Notes under the pieces: model-generated | Seen by the model: only the letters and a program-made list of their open reading frames with translations | What the model was told of the DNA's origin: nothing | Databases searched by the model: none | Position numbers and translations under genes: made by a program | In this document: positions 1 through 7,732 of the stretch, piece after piece | Position numbering within the stretch: position 1 is the stretch's first letter | Layout: the number at the start of each line of letters is the position of its first letter | Source: Verrucomicrobiota bacterium | Lineage (GTDB): Bacteria; Verrucomicrobiota; Verrucomicrobiia; Verrucomicrobiales; Verrucomicrobiaceae | Length of the DNA stretch: 18,642 nucleotides | NCBI GenBank assembly: GCA_023428335.1 | Contig: JAEYYS010000258.1 | Location: 1-18,642 of the forward strand | Reading direction: 5' to 3'

Positions 1-69
1 GTGTCGGCAGGACAAGGGCGCGTGTCGGGTGGACAAGGGCGTGTGTCGGCAGGGTTTTTTGTCGGGTGG
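1..69. repeat. Imperfect 21-bp tandem repeat, cut by the left edge
   Basis: Two full 21-base units (1-21 and 22-42) share the frame GTGTCGG-NN-GGACAAGGGCG and differ mainly at bases 8-9, CA in the first and GT in the second. A third unit (43-58) starts the same way with CA but breaks into a run of six T. A fourth partial unit (about 59-69) returns to the TGTCGGGTGG form. The CA/GT variants therefore alternate along the array. It probably continues to the left of the window. No reading frame or known repeat family is recognised. Confidence 0.7.
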
Positions 70-95
70 CGGCTGAGGCCGACCCAGGAATGCCA

Positions 96-125
96 TTGCC
101 AGAAAGGCTGAGGTATCGCTATAAA
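96..125 (+). promoter_or_regulatory. Putative sigma-70 type promoter of the DUF898-M48 unit
   Basis: TTGCCA (96-101) and TATAAA (120-125) each match the housekeeping -35 and -10 consensus at five of six bases and are 18 bases apart. Initiation about seven bases after the -10 box would fall near 131-133, immediately before the ATG at 134, so the message would be leaderless or nearly so. This is read from the sequence only; there is no transcript evidence. Confidence 0.45.
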
Positions 126-133
126 CCCTTTTT

Positions 134-1450
134 ATGGAAAAATGGTTTTATACCACCAACGGCGAGCAGACCGGTCCGGTGACTGCCGAAACCCTGCGCG
201 ATTTGGAAACCCAGGGTGTGCTGAACAGCGCCTCGCTGGTCTGGTGTCAGGATCTGCCGGCGTGGACGCCGCTGGGGTTGGTGCCGGCGACCCTGCTGCC
301 TGGTGGGGTGGAGGCGGCAGCCGTCGCCCCGGCCGTGAGCGGCGGGCCGGAGCAGGCCTACGACTTCGAGTTCCGCGGTCGCGCGCTTGAGTTTTTCCGC
401 ATCTGGATTGTCAACGTCGTGCTGACGGTGCTGACGCTCGGCATCTACGCCGCTTGGGCCAAGGTGCGCACGCGGCGCTACTTCCATGGCAACACCCTGC
501 TCGACGGCAAACCCTTCGATTTCACCGCGAACCCGATCGCCATTCTCAAGGGCAACCTCATCTTCGGCGGACTGTTCATCCTGTACACGATTGCCGGCGC
601 GGTCTTCCCGCCGCTGGCGATCGCGGTGATGCTGCTCATCGCGGCGCTGGCCCCCTGGCTCATCCACAAGGCGATGCGCTTTCGCGCCCATCACACGGTG
701 CATCGCAATGTCCGCTTTGGTTTTCGCGGCACGACGGGCGAAGCCTACGCGGTCTTTTTTGGCTGGCCGATCCTGGTCGCTTTGACACTCGGCATTCTCG
801 GGCCCTACGTGCAGTTCCGGCAACGGAAGTACTTCCTCGGCAACCTTGGCTGGGGGAAGGCGGAGGCGGCGATGCGCGGTGGCGCCGGCTTCTTTTACGA
901 GACCTTCCTGAAGATCGTTGGCATGCTCGTGCTGGTGGCATTGCTGGCCAGTCTGGCCGTGCCGACGCTGAACCTGATGAACCGCCAAGATGAGGCGCCA
1001 GCGGCTCAGGTGGAGTCGAACGCACCCGCCGATCCAGATGCAACGGACCCGACTGTCGAGCGGAAAAAGCTGCCCCCCGGCATGGAGGCGGTGGTCATCG
1101 TTGCCGGTCTCGGCGGCTATCTTTTCATGTTCTTCGTCTTCGTCTACTACCAGGTGCGCACGCAGAACTACTGCCTGAACACGACCCACTGGGGCGAGGT
1201 CGGCCGGCTCGAATCCCGGGTGCGGGTGCGCGACTTGATGTGGCTCTACTTTAGCAACGGCCTCGCCGTGCTGCTGTCGCTCGGTCTGCTCATTCCCTGG
1301 GTGAAGATCCGCATGGCGCGTTACCGCGCGCAGCGCACGCGTTTTCTCTGCGCCGGCAGCCTGGATGCCGTGACGGCCGGTGTTGTTGCCGAGGAATCGG
1401 CGATGGGCGATGCCGGGGCGGATGTGTTCGATTTTGACATCGGCTTCTGA
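134..1450 (+). CDS. GYF_2-DUF898 (YjgN-like) multi-pass membrane protein
   Basis: This 438-residue protein begins with a GYF_2/DUF4339-type domain (residues 1-50; WFYTTNGEQTGPVT, then LVWCQDLPAWTPL), a fold usually linked to protein-protein contacts. The rest matches the DUF898/YjgN family of inner-membrane proteins, whose function is unknown. Hydrophobic spans lie near 90-108, 142-178, 205-227, 260-280, 316-340 and 370-392. A charged linker (283-316) rich in Ala, Asp and Glu separates two halves. A membrane-exit motif of the form K/Q-[VFI]-R-x-x-[RKN]-Y recurs at about 110-116, 226-233, 340-346 and 390-397. The ATG at 134 begins the GYF_2 domain directly and follows a possible promoter. The stop lies 12 bases before the M48 protease gene, so the two are probably one operon. 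The family call is firm; the role is open. Confidence 0.88.
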   Translation: MEKWFYTTNGEQTGPVTAETLRDLETQGVLNSASLVWCQDLPAWTPLGLVPATLLPGGVEAAAVAPAVSGGPEQAYDFEFRGRALEFFRIWIVNVVLTVLTLGIYAAWAKVRTRRYFHGNTLLDGKPFDFTANPIAILKGNLIFGGLFILYTIAGAVFPPLAIAVMLLIAALAPWLIHKAMRFRAHHTVHRNVRFGFRGTTGEAYAVFFGWPILVALTLGILGPYVQFRQRKYFLGNLGWGKAEAAMRGGAGFFYETFLKIVGMLVLVALLASLAVPTLNLMNRQDEAPAAQVESNAPADPDATDPTVERKKLPPGMEAVVIVAGLGGYLFMFFVFVYYQVRTQNYCLNTTHWGEVGRLESRVRVRDLMWLYFSNGLAVLLSLGLLIPWVKIRMARYRAQRTRFLCAGSLDAVTAGVVAEESAMGDAGADVFDFDIGF

Positions 1451-1462
1451 GCCGCGCCGCCC

Positions 1463-2494
1463 ATGCTTCTCGACGGCACCTACTACCCGCCCGGTTCGTC
1501 CTGCGCTGTCGCGGTCGTGCTGCGCTTCGGCGACACTGAACTGGAGGTGAGTGGCGAGGGCGTGCAACGCATCGAGCGACTGGCCGACTGTCCGCTGTCG
1601 GAGCCGCTCGGGCGCATGGCCCGGCATTTCATGCTGCCCGACGGCGCCCGCATCGAGATCACCGAGGTGGCAGCCTTGGCCAGTTGGGAAAAGCAGCAGC
1701 GGCGCAGCTCCGGCCTGCACTGGGTGCACGCGTTGGAGTCGCGCTGGCGCTGGGTGGCGGCCGCCGTGCTGTTTCTGCTGGCCACGATGGCGGTGCTTTA
1801 TTTGTGGGCCCTGCCGGTGGCGGCCAAGCAGATCGCCCTGCGCCTGCCGCCGGAGGTGGCGCGCCTGGCCACCGAGCAGGCGATGCAGGCCTTTGAGACG
1901 CTGTTCGATTTTGAGGCGAGTGAGCTGCCCGAGGCGCGGCGCGAGGCGATTGCCGCGCAGTTTGCGCGCATGGCCGCCGCCATGGATCCTGACAGCGGGC
2001 GCGACTACCGGCTACAGTTTTTTCACGCGCCCTTTCCCAATGCCTTCGCCCTGCCCGATGGCCTAGTCTGCGTCACGGATGCCCTCATTGAGGAAGCGGA
2101 ACACGATCACGAAATCTTCGGGGTGCTCGCCCATGAAATCGTTCATGTGCGCGAGCAGCACGGCCTGCGCAACGTGCTGCAGAACTCGGCGGTCTTCCTG
2201 ATCTGGACGCTGATGACCGGCGATGTCTCCACGGTTGCCGGCATGGGCTCGGCGCTGCCGGCCATGCTGGCGCAGAGCGGTTATTCGCGCGCCTTCGAGC
2301 GCGAGGCGGACCTCGGCGCGGCCGATTACCTGATCGCGCAGGGCTGGGGCGTGCAGCCACTGGGCAACCTGCTGCGGCGCATCGATCCCGAGGGTTTTGA
2401 TTTGGGCAAAACCGGCGAGGCCTTCTCCAGCCACCCGCTCACTGCCGAGCGCATCAAGGCCTTGGAAGCCCGTGCGGCGGCGGCGGGGAAGTGA
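1463..2494 (+). CDS. Membrane-anchored M48 family zinc metalloprotease
   Basis: This is a 343-residue protein with a non-catalytic N-terminal region (1-95), one transmembrane segment (about 97-117, followed by AKQIALRLPPEVAR) and an M48 peptidase domain (about 130-340). Catalytic signatures are visible. HEIVH at 224-228 supplies two zinc ligands and the general base. The downstream EREAD at 279-283 supplies the third ligand. NAFALPDG (193-200) and SSHPLTAERI (322-331) are typical M48 surroundings. The protease domain probably faces the periplasm, by analogy with BepA/LoiP-type M48 enzymes that handle outer-membrane proteins; the substrate is not known. It follows a DUF898 gene by 12 bases, a pairing seen in other bacteria, so the membrane protein may be a partner. 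There is no Shine-Dalgarno before the ATG. Confidence 0.9.
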   Translation: MLLDGTYYPPGSSCAVAVVLRFGDTELEVSGEGVQRIERLADCPLSEPLGRMARHFMLPDGARIEITEVAALASWEKQQRRSSGLHWVHALESRWRWVAAAVLFLLATMAVLYLWALPVAAKQIALRLPPEVARLATEQAMQAFETLFDFEASELPEARREAIAAQFARMAAAMDPDSGRDYRLQFFHAPFPNAFALPDGLVCVTDALIEEAEHDHEIFGVLAHEIVHVREQHGLRNVLQNSAVFLIWTLMTGDVSTVAGMGSALPAMLAQSGYSRAFEREADLGAADYLIAQGWGVQPLGNLLRRIDPEGFDLGKTGEAFSSHPLTAERIKALEARAAAAGK

Positions 2495-2512
2495 AGGGCC
2501 CGTGTTGCCGGC

Positions 2513-4339
2513 TCACATGCGACAGATGAGCAGCTCGCGCTCGTAGATCAGCTCCTTGGGCAGGTGCGTCTTGAGGTCGATGAACAGTTCCTCATGCGAG
2601 AGCACTTCCTGGCGCCAGGCTTCGCGGTCAAAGCGTTGCAGCTCCTCGAAGGACGCCTTGCTGAAGTTGAGTCCGGTCCAGTCCATGTCCTCGTAGTGCG
2701 GCATCCAGCCGGCCGGAGTCTCCTTGGCGAGGGCGCGGCCGCTGCAGCGCTCGACGATCCACTGCAGGACGCGCATGTTGTCGCCAAAGCCCGGCCACAG
2801 GAAGTTGCCGTCGGCATCCTTGCGGAACCAGTTCACGTGGAAGATGCGCGGCGTCTCGGTGAGGCGGCGCTGCATCGACAGCCAGTGGCGGAAGTAGTCG
2901 CCCATGTGATAGCCGCAGAAGGGCAGCATGGCCATCGGGTCGCGGCGCACCTTGCCAATGGTGCCAGCGGCGGCGGCGGTCATTTCGCTGCCCATGGTGG
3001 CGCCCATGTACACGCCGGAGCTCCAGTTGAAGGCCTGGTAGACGAGCGGCATCGTCGAGGCGCGGCGGCCGCCAAAGATGATCGCGGAAATCGGCACGCC
3101 CTCGGGCTTTTCCCAGTCGGGATCGATCGTCGGGCACTGCCCCGCCGGAGCGGTGAAGCGCGAGTTCGCGTGCGCGGCCTTGACGCCCTTTTCACGGGCG
3201 ATCTCCGGCGTCCACTGGTTGCCCTGCCAGTCGATGCACTTGGCCGGCGGCTTCTCGGTCATGCCCTCCCACCAGACACCGCCGTCAGGGGTGAGGGCGA
3301 CGTTGGTGAAGATGGTGTTGCGCGCCAGCGCCTTCATGGCGCTCGGGTTGGTGTGCTCGCTGGTGCCGGGAGCGACACCGAAGTAGCCGGCCTCGGGGTT
3401 GATGGCGTACAGGCGGCCGTCGGGGCCGGGCTTGAGCCAGGCGATGTCGTCGCCGACGGTCGACACCTTCCAGCCCTGCTTCAGGTGGTGCTCCGGCGGG
3501 ATGAGCATGGCGAAGTTGGTCTTGCCGCAGGCGGAGGGGAAGGCGGCGGCGACGTAGGTTTTTTCGCCCTTCGGGTTCTCGACGCCGAGGATGAGCATGT
3601 GCTCGGCCAGCCAGCCCTCGTCGCGCGCCATGGCGGAGGCGATGCGCAGGGCGAAGCATTTTTTGCCGAGCAGGGCGTTGCCGCCATAGCCCGAGCCGTA
3701 GCTCCAGATCTCGCGGCTCTCCGGGAAGTGCACGATGTACTTCTCCTTGTTGCAGGGCCAGGGCACGTCCTTCTGGCCCTTCTTCAGCGGCGCGCCGACC
3801 GTGTGCATGCAGGGCACGACGCGCTTCTTGGTGGTGTCGATCAGGTGGAAGATCTTTTTGCCGATGCGCGCCATGATGCGCATGCTGACGACCACGTAGG
3901 GCGAGTCGGTGAGCTGCACGCCGATCTGCGCCATCGGCGAGTCGGGCGGGCCCATGCTGAAAGCGAGCACGTACATCGTGCGGCCGCGCATGCAGCCGTT
4001 GAACAGGCCGCGCAGCTTCTCCTTCATCTCGAAGGGGTTCATCCAGTTGTTGGTCGGTCCGGCACCGTCCTGGGCCTGCGAGCAGATGAAGGTGCGCTCC
4101 TCGACGCGGGCGACGTCGCTGACGTCGGAACGGGCGAGGAAGCAGCCCGGCCACTTCTTGGCGTTGAGGCGGGTGAAGGTTCCGGCCTCGACCAATTGAT
4201 CGCACAGGCGGTCGTACTCGGCCTTGCTGCCGTCGACCCAGTGGATGCGGTCGGGTTTGCAGAGAGCGGCCATTTTCTTCACCCAGCGCAGCAGGTGGAT
4301 GTTTTTGCTCAGCGGTTTCGAGGCGGACTTCGTGGGCAT
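2513..4339 (-). CDS. pckG: Phosphoenolpyruvate carboxykinase (GTP)
   Basis: This 608-residue enzyme interconverts oxaloacetate plus GTP with phosphoenolpyruvate, CO2 and GDP in the cytosol, the first committed step of gluconeogenesis. GTP-class hallmarks are clear: P-loop PSACGKTN (268-275) with the hyper-reactive Cys271, the Mn/Mg site TVGDDIAW (294-301), GYGGNALLGKK (217-227), the substrate and nucleotide region FGGRRAST (422-429) and NWSSGVYMGATMGSE (438-452). Length is normal for the family (about 600-620). The ATG at 4339 is chosen because the conserved region begins soon after it. The frame stays open far upstream to 6484, but that stretch is the antisense of the korA-like gene and is unlike any PEPCK. 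The leader has no Shine-Dalgarno. The gene diverges from the korA-like gene and ends 18 bases from the stop of the M48 gene, with no terminator in between. Confidence 0.97.
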   Translation of the reverse strand: MPTKSASKPLSKNIHLLRWVKKMAALCKPDRIHWVDGSKAEYDRLCDQLVEAGTFTRLNAKKWPGCFLARSDVSDVARVEERTFICSQAQDGAGPTNNWMNPFEMKEKLRGLFNGCMRGRTMYVLAFSMGPPDSPMAQIGVQLTDSPYVVVSMRIMARIGKKIFHLIDTTKKRVVPCMHTVGAPLKKGQKDVPWPCNKEKYIVHFPESREIWSYGSGYGGNALLGKKCFALRIASAMARDEGWLAEHMLILGVENPKGEKTYVAAAFPSACGKTNFAMLIPPEHHLKQGWKVSTVGDDIAWLKPGPDGRLYAINPEAGYFGVAPGTSEHTNPSAMKALARNTIFTNVALTPDGGVWWEGMTEKPPAKCIDWQGNQWTPEIAREKGVKAAHANSRFTAPAGQCPTIDPDWEKPEGVPISAIIFGGRRASTMPLVYQAFNWSSGVYMGATMGSEMTAAAAGTIGKVRRDPMAMLPFCGYHMGDYFRHWLSMQRRLTETPRIFHVNWFRKDADGNFLWPGFGDNMRVLQWIVERCSGRALAKETPAGWMPHYEDMDWTGLNFSKASFEELQRFDREAWRQEVLSHEELFIDLKTHLPKELIYERELLICRM

Positions 4340-4570
4340 CTTTTTGTGGGAGGGGTGGTTGAGGTCAGCTACGCGGTTTTCGTGCCAGTTGTCGAGCACG
4401 CTATCCCCACCAATCTTGGCGGTTTGGCGCACATCTTGTCCAGCCACAAAGCGGCCATCGGCAAATCCCGCGTGGGGTGCGAGGATTGACTTGACCGCAG
4501 GTGCGGCGCGGTTACTTGCGAGAAACCGGAAAAACAGCGGCCCGACCGGCCGTTGGTTCGGCTTCCCTCC
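4340..4570. promoter_or_regulatory. Divergent pckG / korA-like intergenic region
   Basis: This 231-base gap holds the control regions of both divergent genes. On the plus strand, TTGACC (4491-4496) is followed after 16 bases by TACTTG (4513-4518), a plausible but weak -35/-10 pair for the korA-like gene. The same GTTACTT core appears upstream of the tRNA-Thr. I see no convincing promoter for pckG on the minus strand and no clear operator palindrome. Confidence 0.35.
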
Positions 4571-6352
4571 ATGTCCACCACCACCAGCCCCTCGGCGTCC
4601 AACACCAAGACGCTTCGCAACGCGGTCATTCGTCTGGCCGGCAACTCCCAGGACGGCATTCAGTCCATCGGCGGCTTCCTCGCCCGCCTGGCCGGCCGCA
4701 CCGCCAAGGACGTCATGACCTACATGACGATCCCTTCCACCATTTCCGGTGGGCCGTCGATCTTCCAGCTCCACCTCGGCTCCGGCGAGGTCCTGCACCC
4801 GGGCGACGAAAGCGACGTGCTGGTGGCCTTCTACCAGCACAGCTACAACGACCACCTGCACGCCCTGCGCGACGGCGGCATCTGCATTTATGACTCCGGC
4901 GAGGTGACCGAGGTCAAGCACGAGCGCAACATCCATCACATCGGCATCCCGATCAACAGCGCCACCATCGAGGCCATCGGCGGCAGCGCCCGCGACCGCG
5001 GCAAGAACATGTTCGTGCTCGGCCTGCTCACCGCGGTGTTCCAGCTCGATCGCGAAAAGCTGGCCGGCATCATCGCCCGCCAGTTCGGCAAGAAGGACGA
5101 AAGCGTGCTGCGCAATGCCATGCTCGCCTTTGATGCCGGCTATGCCTATCCGATCGGCGACATCGGCAGCTTCCACTTCGACGAAGGCGAGCACAAGGAC
5201 GAGCACCGCCTCAGCACCGACGGCAACACGCTCATGACCATGGGCCTGATCTGCGCCGGTGTCCGCTTCGGCGCCGCCTACCCGATCACCCCCTGGTCGC
5301 CGATCATGGAGCAGCTGCGCAGCGAGCTGCCGAAATACGGCGGCATCTACGTACAGGCCGAGGACGAACTGGCCGCAGTCTCCATCACCATCGGCGCCGC
5401 CTATGCCGGTCACCTCGCCGTCACCGGCAGCTCCGGCCCGGGCCTGAGCCTGAAGATGGAGGCGCTCAGCTACGCCAGCATGGCCGAGCTGCCGCTCATC
5501 GCCATCAACGTCCAGCGCGGCGGTCCGTCGACCGGCCTGCCGACCAGCGTCGAACAGTCCGACCTGCTGCAGGCGATCTATGGCAGCCATGGCGATTGCC
5601 CGCGCATCGTGCTGGCACCGCAGGATGTCGAGGACTGCTTCTACATCGCCCTCGAGGCCGGCAAACTCGCCCGCGAGTACTCCTGCCCGGTCATCATCCT
5701 CAGCGACCAGGCCCTGAGCAGCCGCATTGAGGCCTTCACCGAGCCCGACCTCGACAAGCACTGGGTGGAGCCCGTGCTCGACCTGTCCGACCGCCCCGAG
5801 GACTTCAAGCCCTACCCGCTCGACCAGATCACCCGTCACGCCCCGCCCGGAGCCAAGATGCTCGGTGGTCGCTACCCGCACGTCACCGGCCTTGAGCACG
5901 ACGAGTGGGGCCACCCGAGCGGCAATCCGAAGATGCACCAGCGCATGACCGACAAGCGTCGCAACAAGCTGGTCGCCCTGGCGGAAAAACTGCCGCTGCC
6001 GGAAGTGCACGGTGATCAGGAGGGCGATGTCCTGCTCGTCGGCTGGGGCAGCAGCTACGGTCCGATCAAGGAGAGCGTCAACCGCCTGCGCGCCGAAGGC
6101 CACAAGGTCGGTTCGGTCAACCTGCGCCACCTGCACCCGATGCCCGCCAAAATCGACGGCCTGTTCGCCAAGTTCAAGAAGGTCGTCGTCGTCGAACTCA
6201 ACGACAGCGGCGTGTACGGCTACGGCCAGCTCGCTATGCTGCTGCGCGCCAAGCTCGCCGATCCGAAGATCAGCTCGCTCTGCAAGACCGACGGCCTGGG
6301 CTTCCGCATCCGCGAGATCGTCACCGGCATCGAAAAGGTGCTGGCCGACTGA
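4571..6352 (+). CDS. korA: 2-oxoacid:acceptor oxidoreductase, fused gamma-alpha subunit (KorA-like)
   Basis: This 593-residue subunit belongs to a ferredoxin-linked 2-oxoacid oxidoreductase, most like the 2-oxoglutarate enzymes that oxidise a 2-oxoacid to its acyl-CoA with a low-potential acceptor. The N-terminal gamma domain (about 15-190) carries RLAGNSQDGIQSIGGFLARL, with the family's GxGGQG-like glycine motif altered. The alpha/pyrimidine domain (about 218-400) has MGLICAGVRFGAAYPITPWSP and VTGSSGPGLSLKMEAL, then NVQRGGPSTGLPT (313-325). A C-terminal transketolase-like domain (about 485-593) follows. The gene-track frame also has a TTG at 4553, but the ATG at 4571 gives the usual N-terminus and follows nine pyrimidines. 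The TPP-binding beta subunit, normally next door, is absent here. Substrate preference (2-oxoglutarate rather than pyruvate) is inferred from the fusion type. Confidence 0.9.
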   Translation: MSTTTSPSASNTKTLRNAVIRLAGNSQDGIQSIGGFLARLAGRTAKDVMTYMTIPSTISGGPSIFQLHLGSGEVLHPGDESDVLVAFYQHSYNDHLHALRDGGICIYDSGEVTEVKHERNIHHIGIPINSATIEAIGGSARDRGKNMFVLGLLTAVFQLDREKLAGIIARQFGKKDESVLRNAMLAFDAGYAYPIGDIGSFHFDEGEHKDEHRLSTDGNTLMTMGLICAGVRFGAAYPITPWSPIMEQLRSELPKYGGIYVQAEDELAAVSITIGAAYAGHLAVTGSSGPGLSLKMEALSYASMAELPLIAINVQRGGPSTGLPTSVEQSDLLQAIYGSHGDCPRIVLAPQDVEDCFYIALEAGKLAREYSCPVIILSDQALSSRIEAFTEPDLDKHWVEPVLDLSDRPEDFKPYPLDQITRHAPPGAKMLGGRYPHVTGLEHDEWGHPSGNPKMHQRMTDKRRNKLVALAEKLPLPEVHGDQEGDVLLVGWGSSYGPIKESVNRLRAEGHKVGSVNLRHLHPMPAKIDGLFAKFKKVVVVELNDSGVYGYGQLAMLLRAKLADPKISSLCKTDGLGFRIREIVTGIEKVLAD

Positions 6353-6378
6353 GCCCGCTGCTTCAAACGCTTGCCTTT

Positions 6379-6411
6379 CCGCAGCCGGCCTCGTGCCGGC
6401 TGCGGTTTTTT
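6379..6411 (+). terminator. Rho-independent terminator of the korA-like gene
   Basis: A perfect 11-bp GC-rich stem (6379-6389 with 6395-6405) closes a five-base loop and is followed by six T (6406-6411). It lies 26 bases after the korA-like stop. The last T is also the final base of the opposing MFS gene, whose stop codon reads TCA on this strand. In the other direction the hairpin has no T-run, so it should mainly stop plus-strand transcription. Confidence 0.92.
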
Positions 6412-7616
6412 CAGGCCTTCGCCCCGCGACCGCGGTAGGCAAACAGGAAGAAGACGCAGACGGCGGCGGTGACGGCGGTTTCACCCAGCCAGAAGCGCGT
6501 CCAATCGGTCCGGCCGTCGACCTGGCAGGCCTGATGCCACCAGCCGCCGCCGAGGTAGCCGGCGAGGTTGCCGAAGCCGCTCATCAGCAGCACCAGCAGG
6601 GCCTGGGCGCGCGTGCGCCACTTCGGGTCGATGCGTTCCTCCAGGTAGATCTGGGTGGTGATGAAGTAGAGGGTGAAGGCGAAGCCGTGCAGGGTGGTGC
6701 CGGTCATGACCCAGCCGGGGGTGTGCAGGGCATTCATCGCGTAGCGCGCCACGCAGATGACGATGCCGGAGAGGAAGACCCACTTGAGCCGGAAGCGCGC
6801 CAGCACGCCGGCGAGCAGCAGCATGGTGAGGATCTCGGTGGTCTGCGCCAGCGAGATGACCGCGGAGATGCCGCCGACGTTGAGGTCGTGCAACTGGCGG
6901 GCGGTGTAGGGATAAAAGGCCGCCAGCGGCACGCTGTACAGCGCGGCGGTGAGGAAGACAACGCGGTGGTCGCGGTGGCGCAGCAGTTCCAGGGCGTCGA
7001 GGCCGAGCACCTGGCGCCAGTTGCGCCGCTCACGGGCGTCGCCCGGCGGGATCACCGGCAGGGTCCAGGTCAGGGCCATGACGCCGAGCCAGAGGCCGGC
7101 GGCGGTCCAGCCGGCAGCGAGCGAGGCATCGGCCTTGAGCACAAAGCTGACCACCCAGCAGCCGACCATCCAGCCGAAGGTGGCGAAGGCGCGCAGCGGT
7201 CCGAACTGGCGCTTGGGATCGCGGATCTGCGAGAGCACGATGCTGGTGGCGACGCTCCACACCGGCGTGCTCACCAGGGCCAACGCCTGGGCGCAGAGCA
7301 GGATCACGCCGTCGCCAAGGCCGTGACCGAGCGCGGTGCAGAGCAGGGCCAGGCCGGCCGAGGTCGCCAGGCTGAGCCAGCGCAGCAGCGCGGTCGAGGA
7401 GATGCGCTGGTCGGCGAGGGCGCCGACAAAGAGCGGCGAGATGAAGGCCGCCACCGCGGTGGTGGCCAGCACCCAGGGCACCAGGTGGGCGCGGCCATGG
7501 GCGGCGAAGACGTTGGCCAGCGGCACGTTCCACATGCCCATCGGCAGGGCGGTGAAGAAGAACAGGGTGGCCAGCGGCAGCCGGCCGGCCCCGCCGGACG
7601 CTGGGGTGGGGGTCAT
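6411..7616 (-). CDS. MFS transporter, nucleoside:H+ symporter (NupG-like) family
   Basis: This 401-residue, strongly hydrophobic protein has about twelve predicted membrane spans, normal for the major facilitator superfamily. The second half resembles the NupG/XapB nucleoside symporter group: SLAQTTEILTMLLLAGVLAR (255-274) corresponds to the Q-xTE helix of that family, and LHGFAFTLYFITTQIYLEER (309-328) to its LHGxxxDxFFVTGQIY helix. The cytosolic loop after span 2 reads SPLFVGALADQR. The acidic residue of the LHG helix (FxxD in NupG) is replaced by Thr, so the substrate may differ from nucleosides. An in-frame TTG lies at 7670, but the ATG at 7616 gives a short, ordinary cytosolic N-terminus. 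It is single, convergent with the korA-like gene and divergent from trxB. Confidence 0.8.
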   Translation of the reverse strand: MTPTPASGGAGRLPLATLFFFTALPMGMWNVPLANVFAAHGRAHLVPWVLATTAVAAFISPLFVGALADQRISSTALLRWLSLATSAGLALLCTALGHGLGDGVILLCAQALALVSTPVWSVATSIVLSQIRDPKRQFGPLRAFATFGWMVGCWVVSFVLKADASLAAGWTAAGLWLGVMALTWTLPVIPPGDARERRNWRQVLGLDALELLRHRDHRVVFLTAALYSVPLAAFYPYTARQLHDLNVGGISAVISLAQTTEILTMLLLAGVLARFRLKWVFLSGIVICVARYAMNALHTPGWVMTGTTLHGFAFTLYFITTQIYLEERIDPKWRTRAQALLVLLMSGFGNLAGYLGGGWWHQACQVDGRTDWTRFWLGETAVTAAVCVFFLFAYRGRGAKA

Positions 7617-7732
7617 GGAGGTGGCCGGAATAAACACAGGCCCGGCAAACTCCAAACGACAAGTTCGCAAAAGCGCGTCTTGCGTCCCCGGCCGCCCTCC
7701 CCATCTTCCGACACCCTTTTTCGCCCTCTCCC
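7617..7732. promoter_or_regulatory. Divergent MFS / trxB intergenic region
   Basis: The 116-base gap must contain start sites for both divergent genes. I see no clear -35/-10 pair on either strand and no obvious OxyR- or SoxR-like palindrome. The bases just before trxB are nine pyrimidines (7724-7732). Those just before the MFS start read CCACCTCC on the coding strand, the same sense as the 16S anti-Shine-Dalgarno itself. Confidence 0.5.

Noticed and set aside
1..69. CRISPR array
   Set aside because: Units are adjacent without spacers and only 21 bases long; no cas gene is present.
2564..4489. Long plus-strand open frame (641 codons) opposite pckG
   Set aside because: The translation is Ala/Gly/His/Val-rich with no family motifs. 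It is the antisense frame produced by GC-rich third positions of pckG.
4340..6484. Upstream extension of the pckG frame to 1323 residues
   Set aside because: The added part is antisense to the korA-like gene and low-complexity; PEP carboxykinases are about 600 residues.
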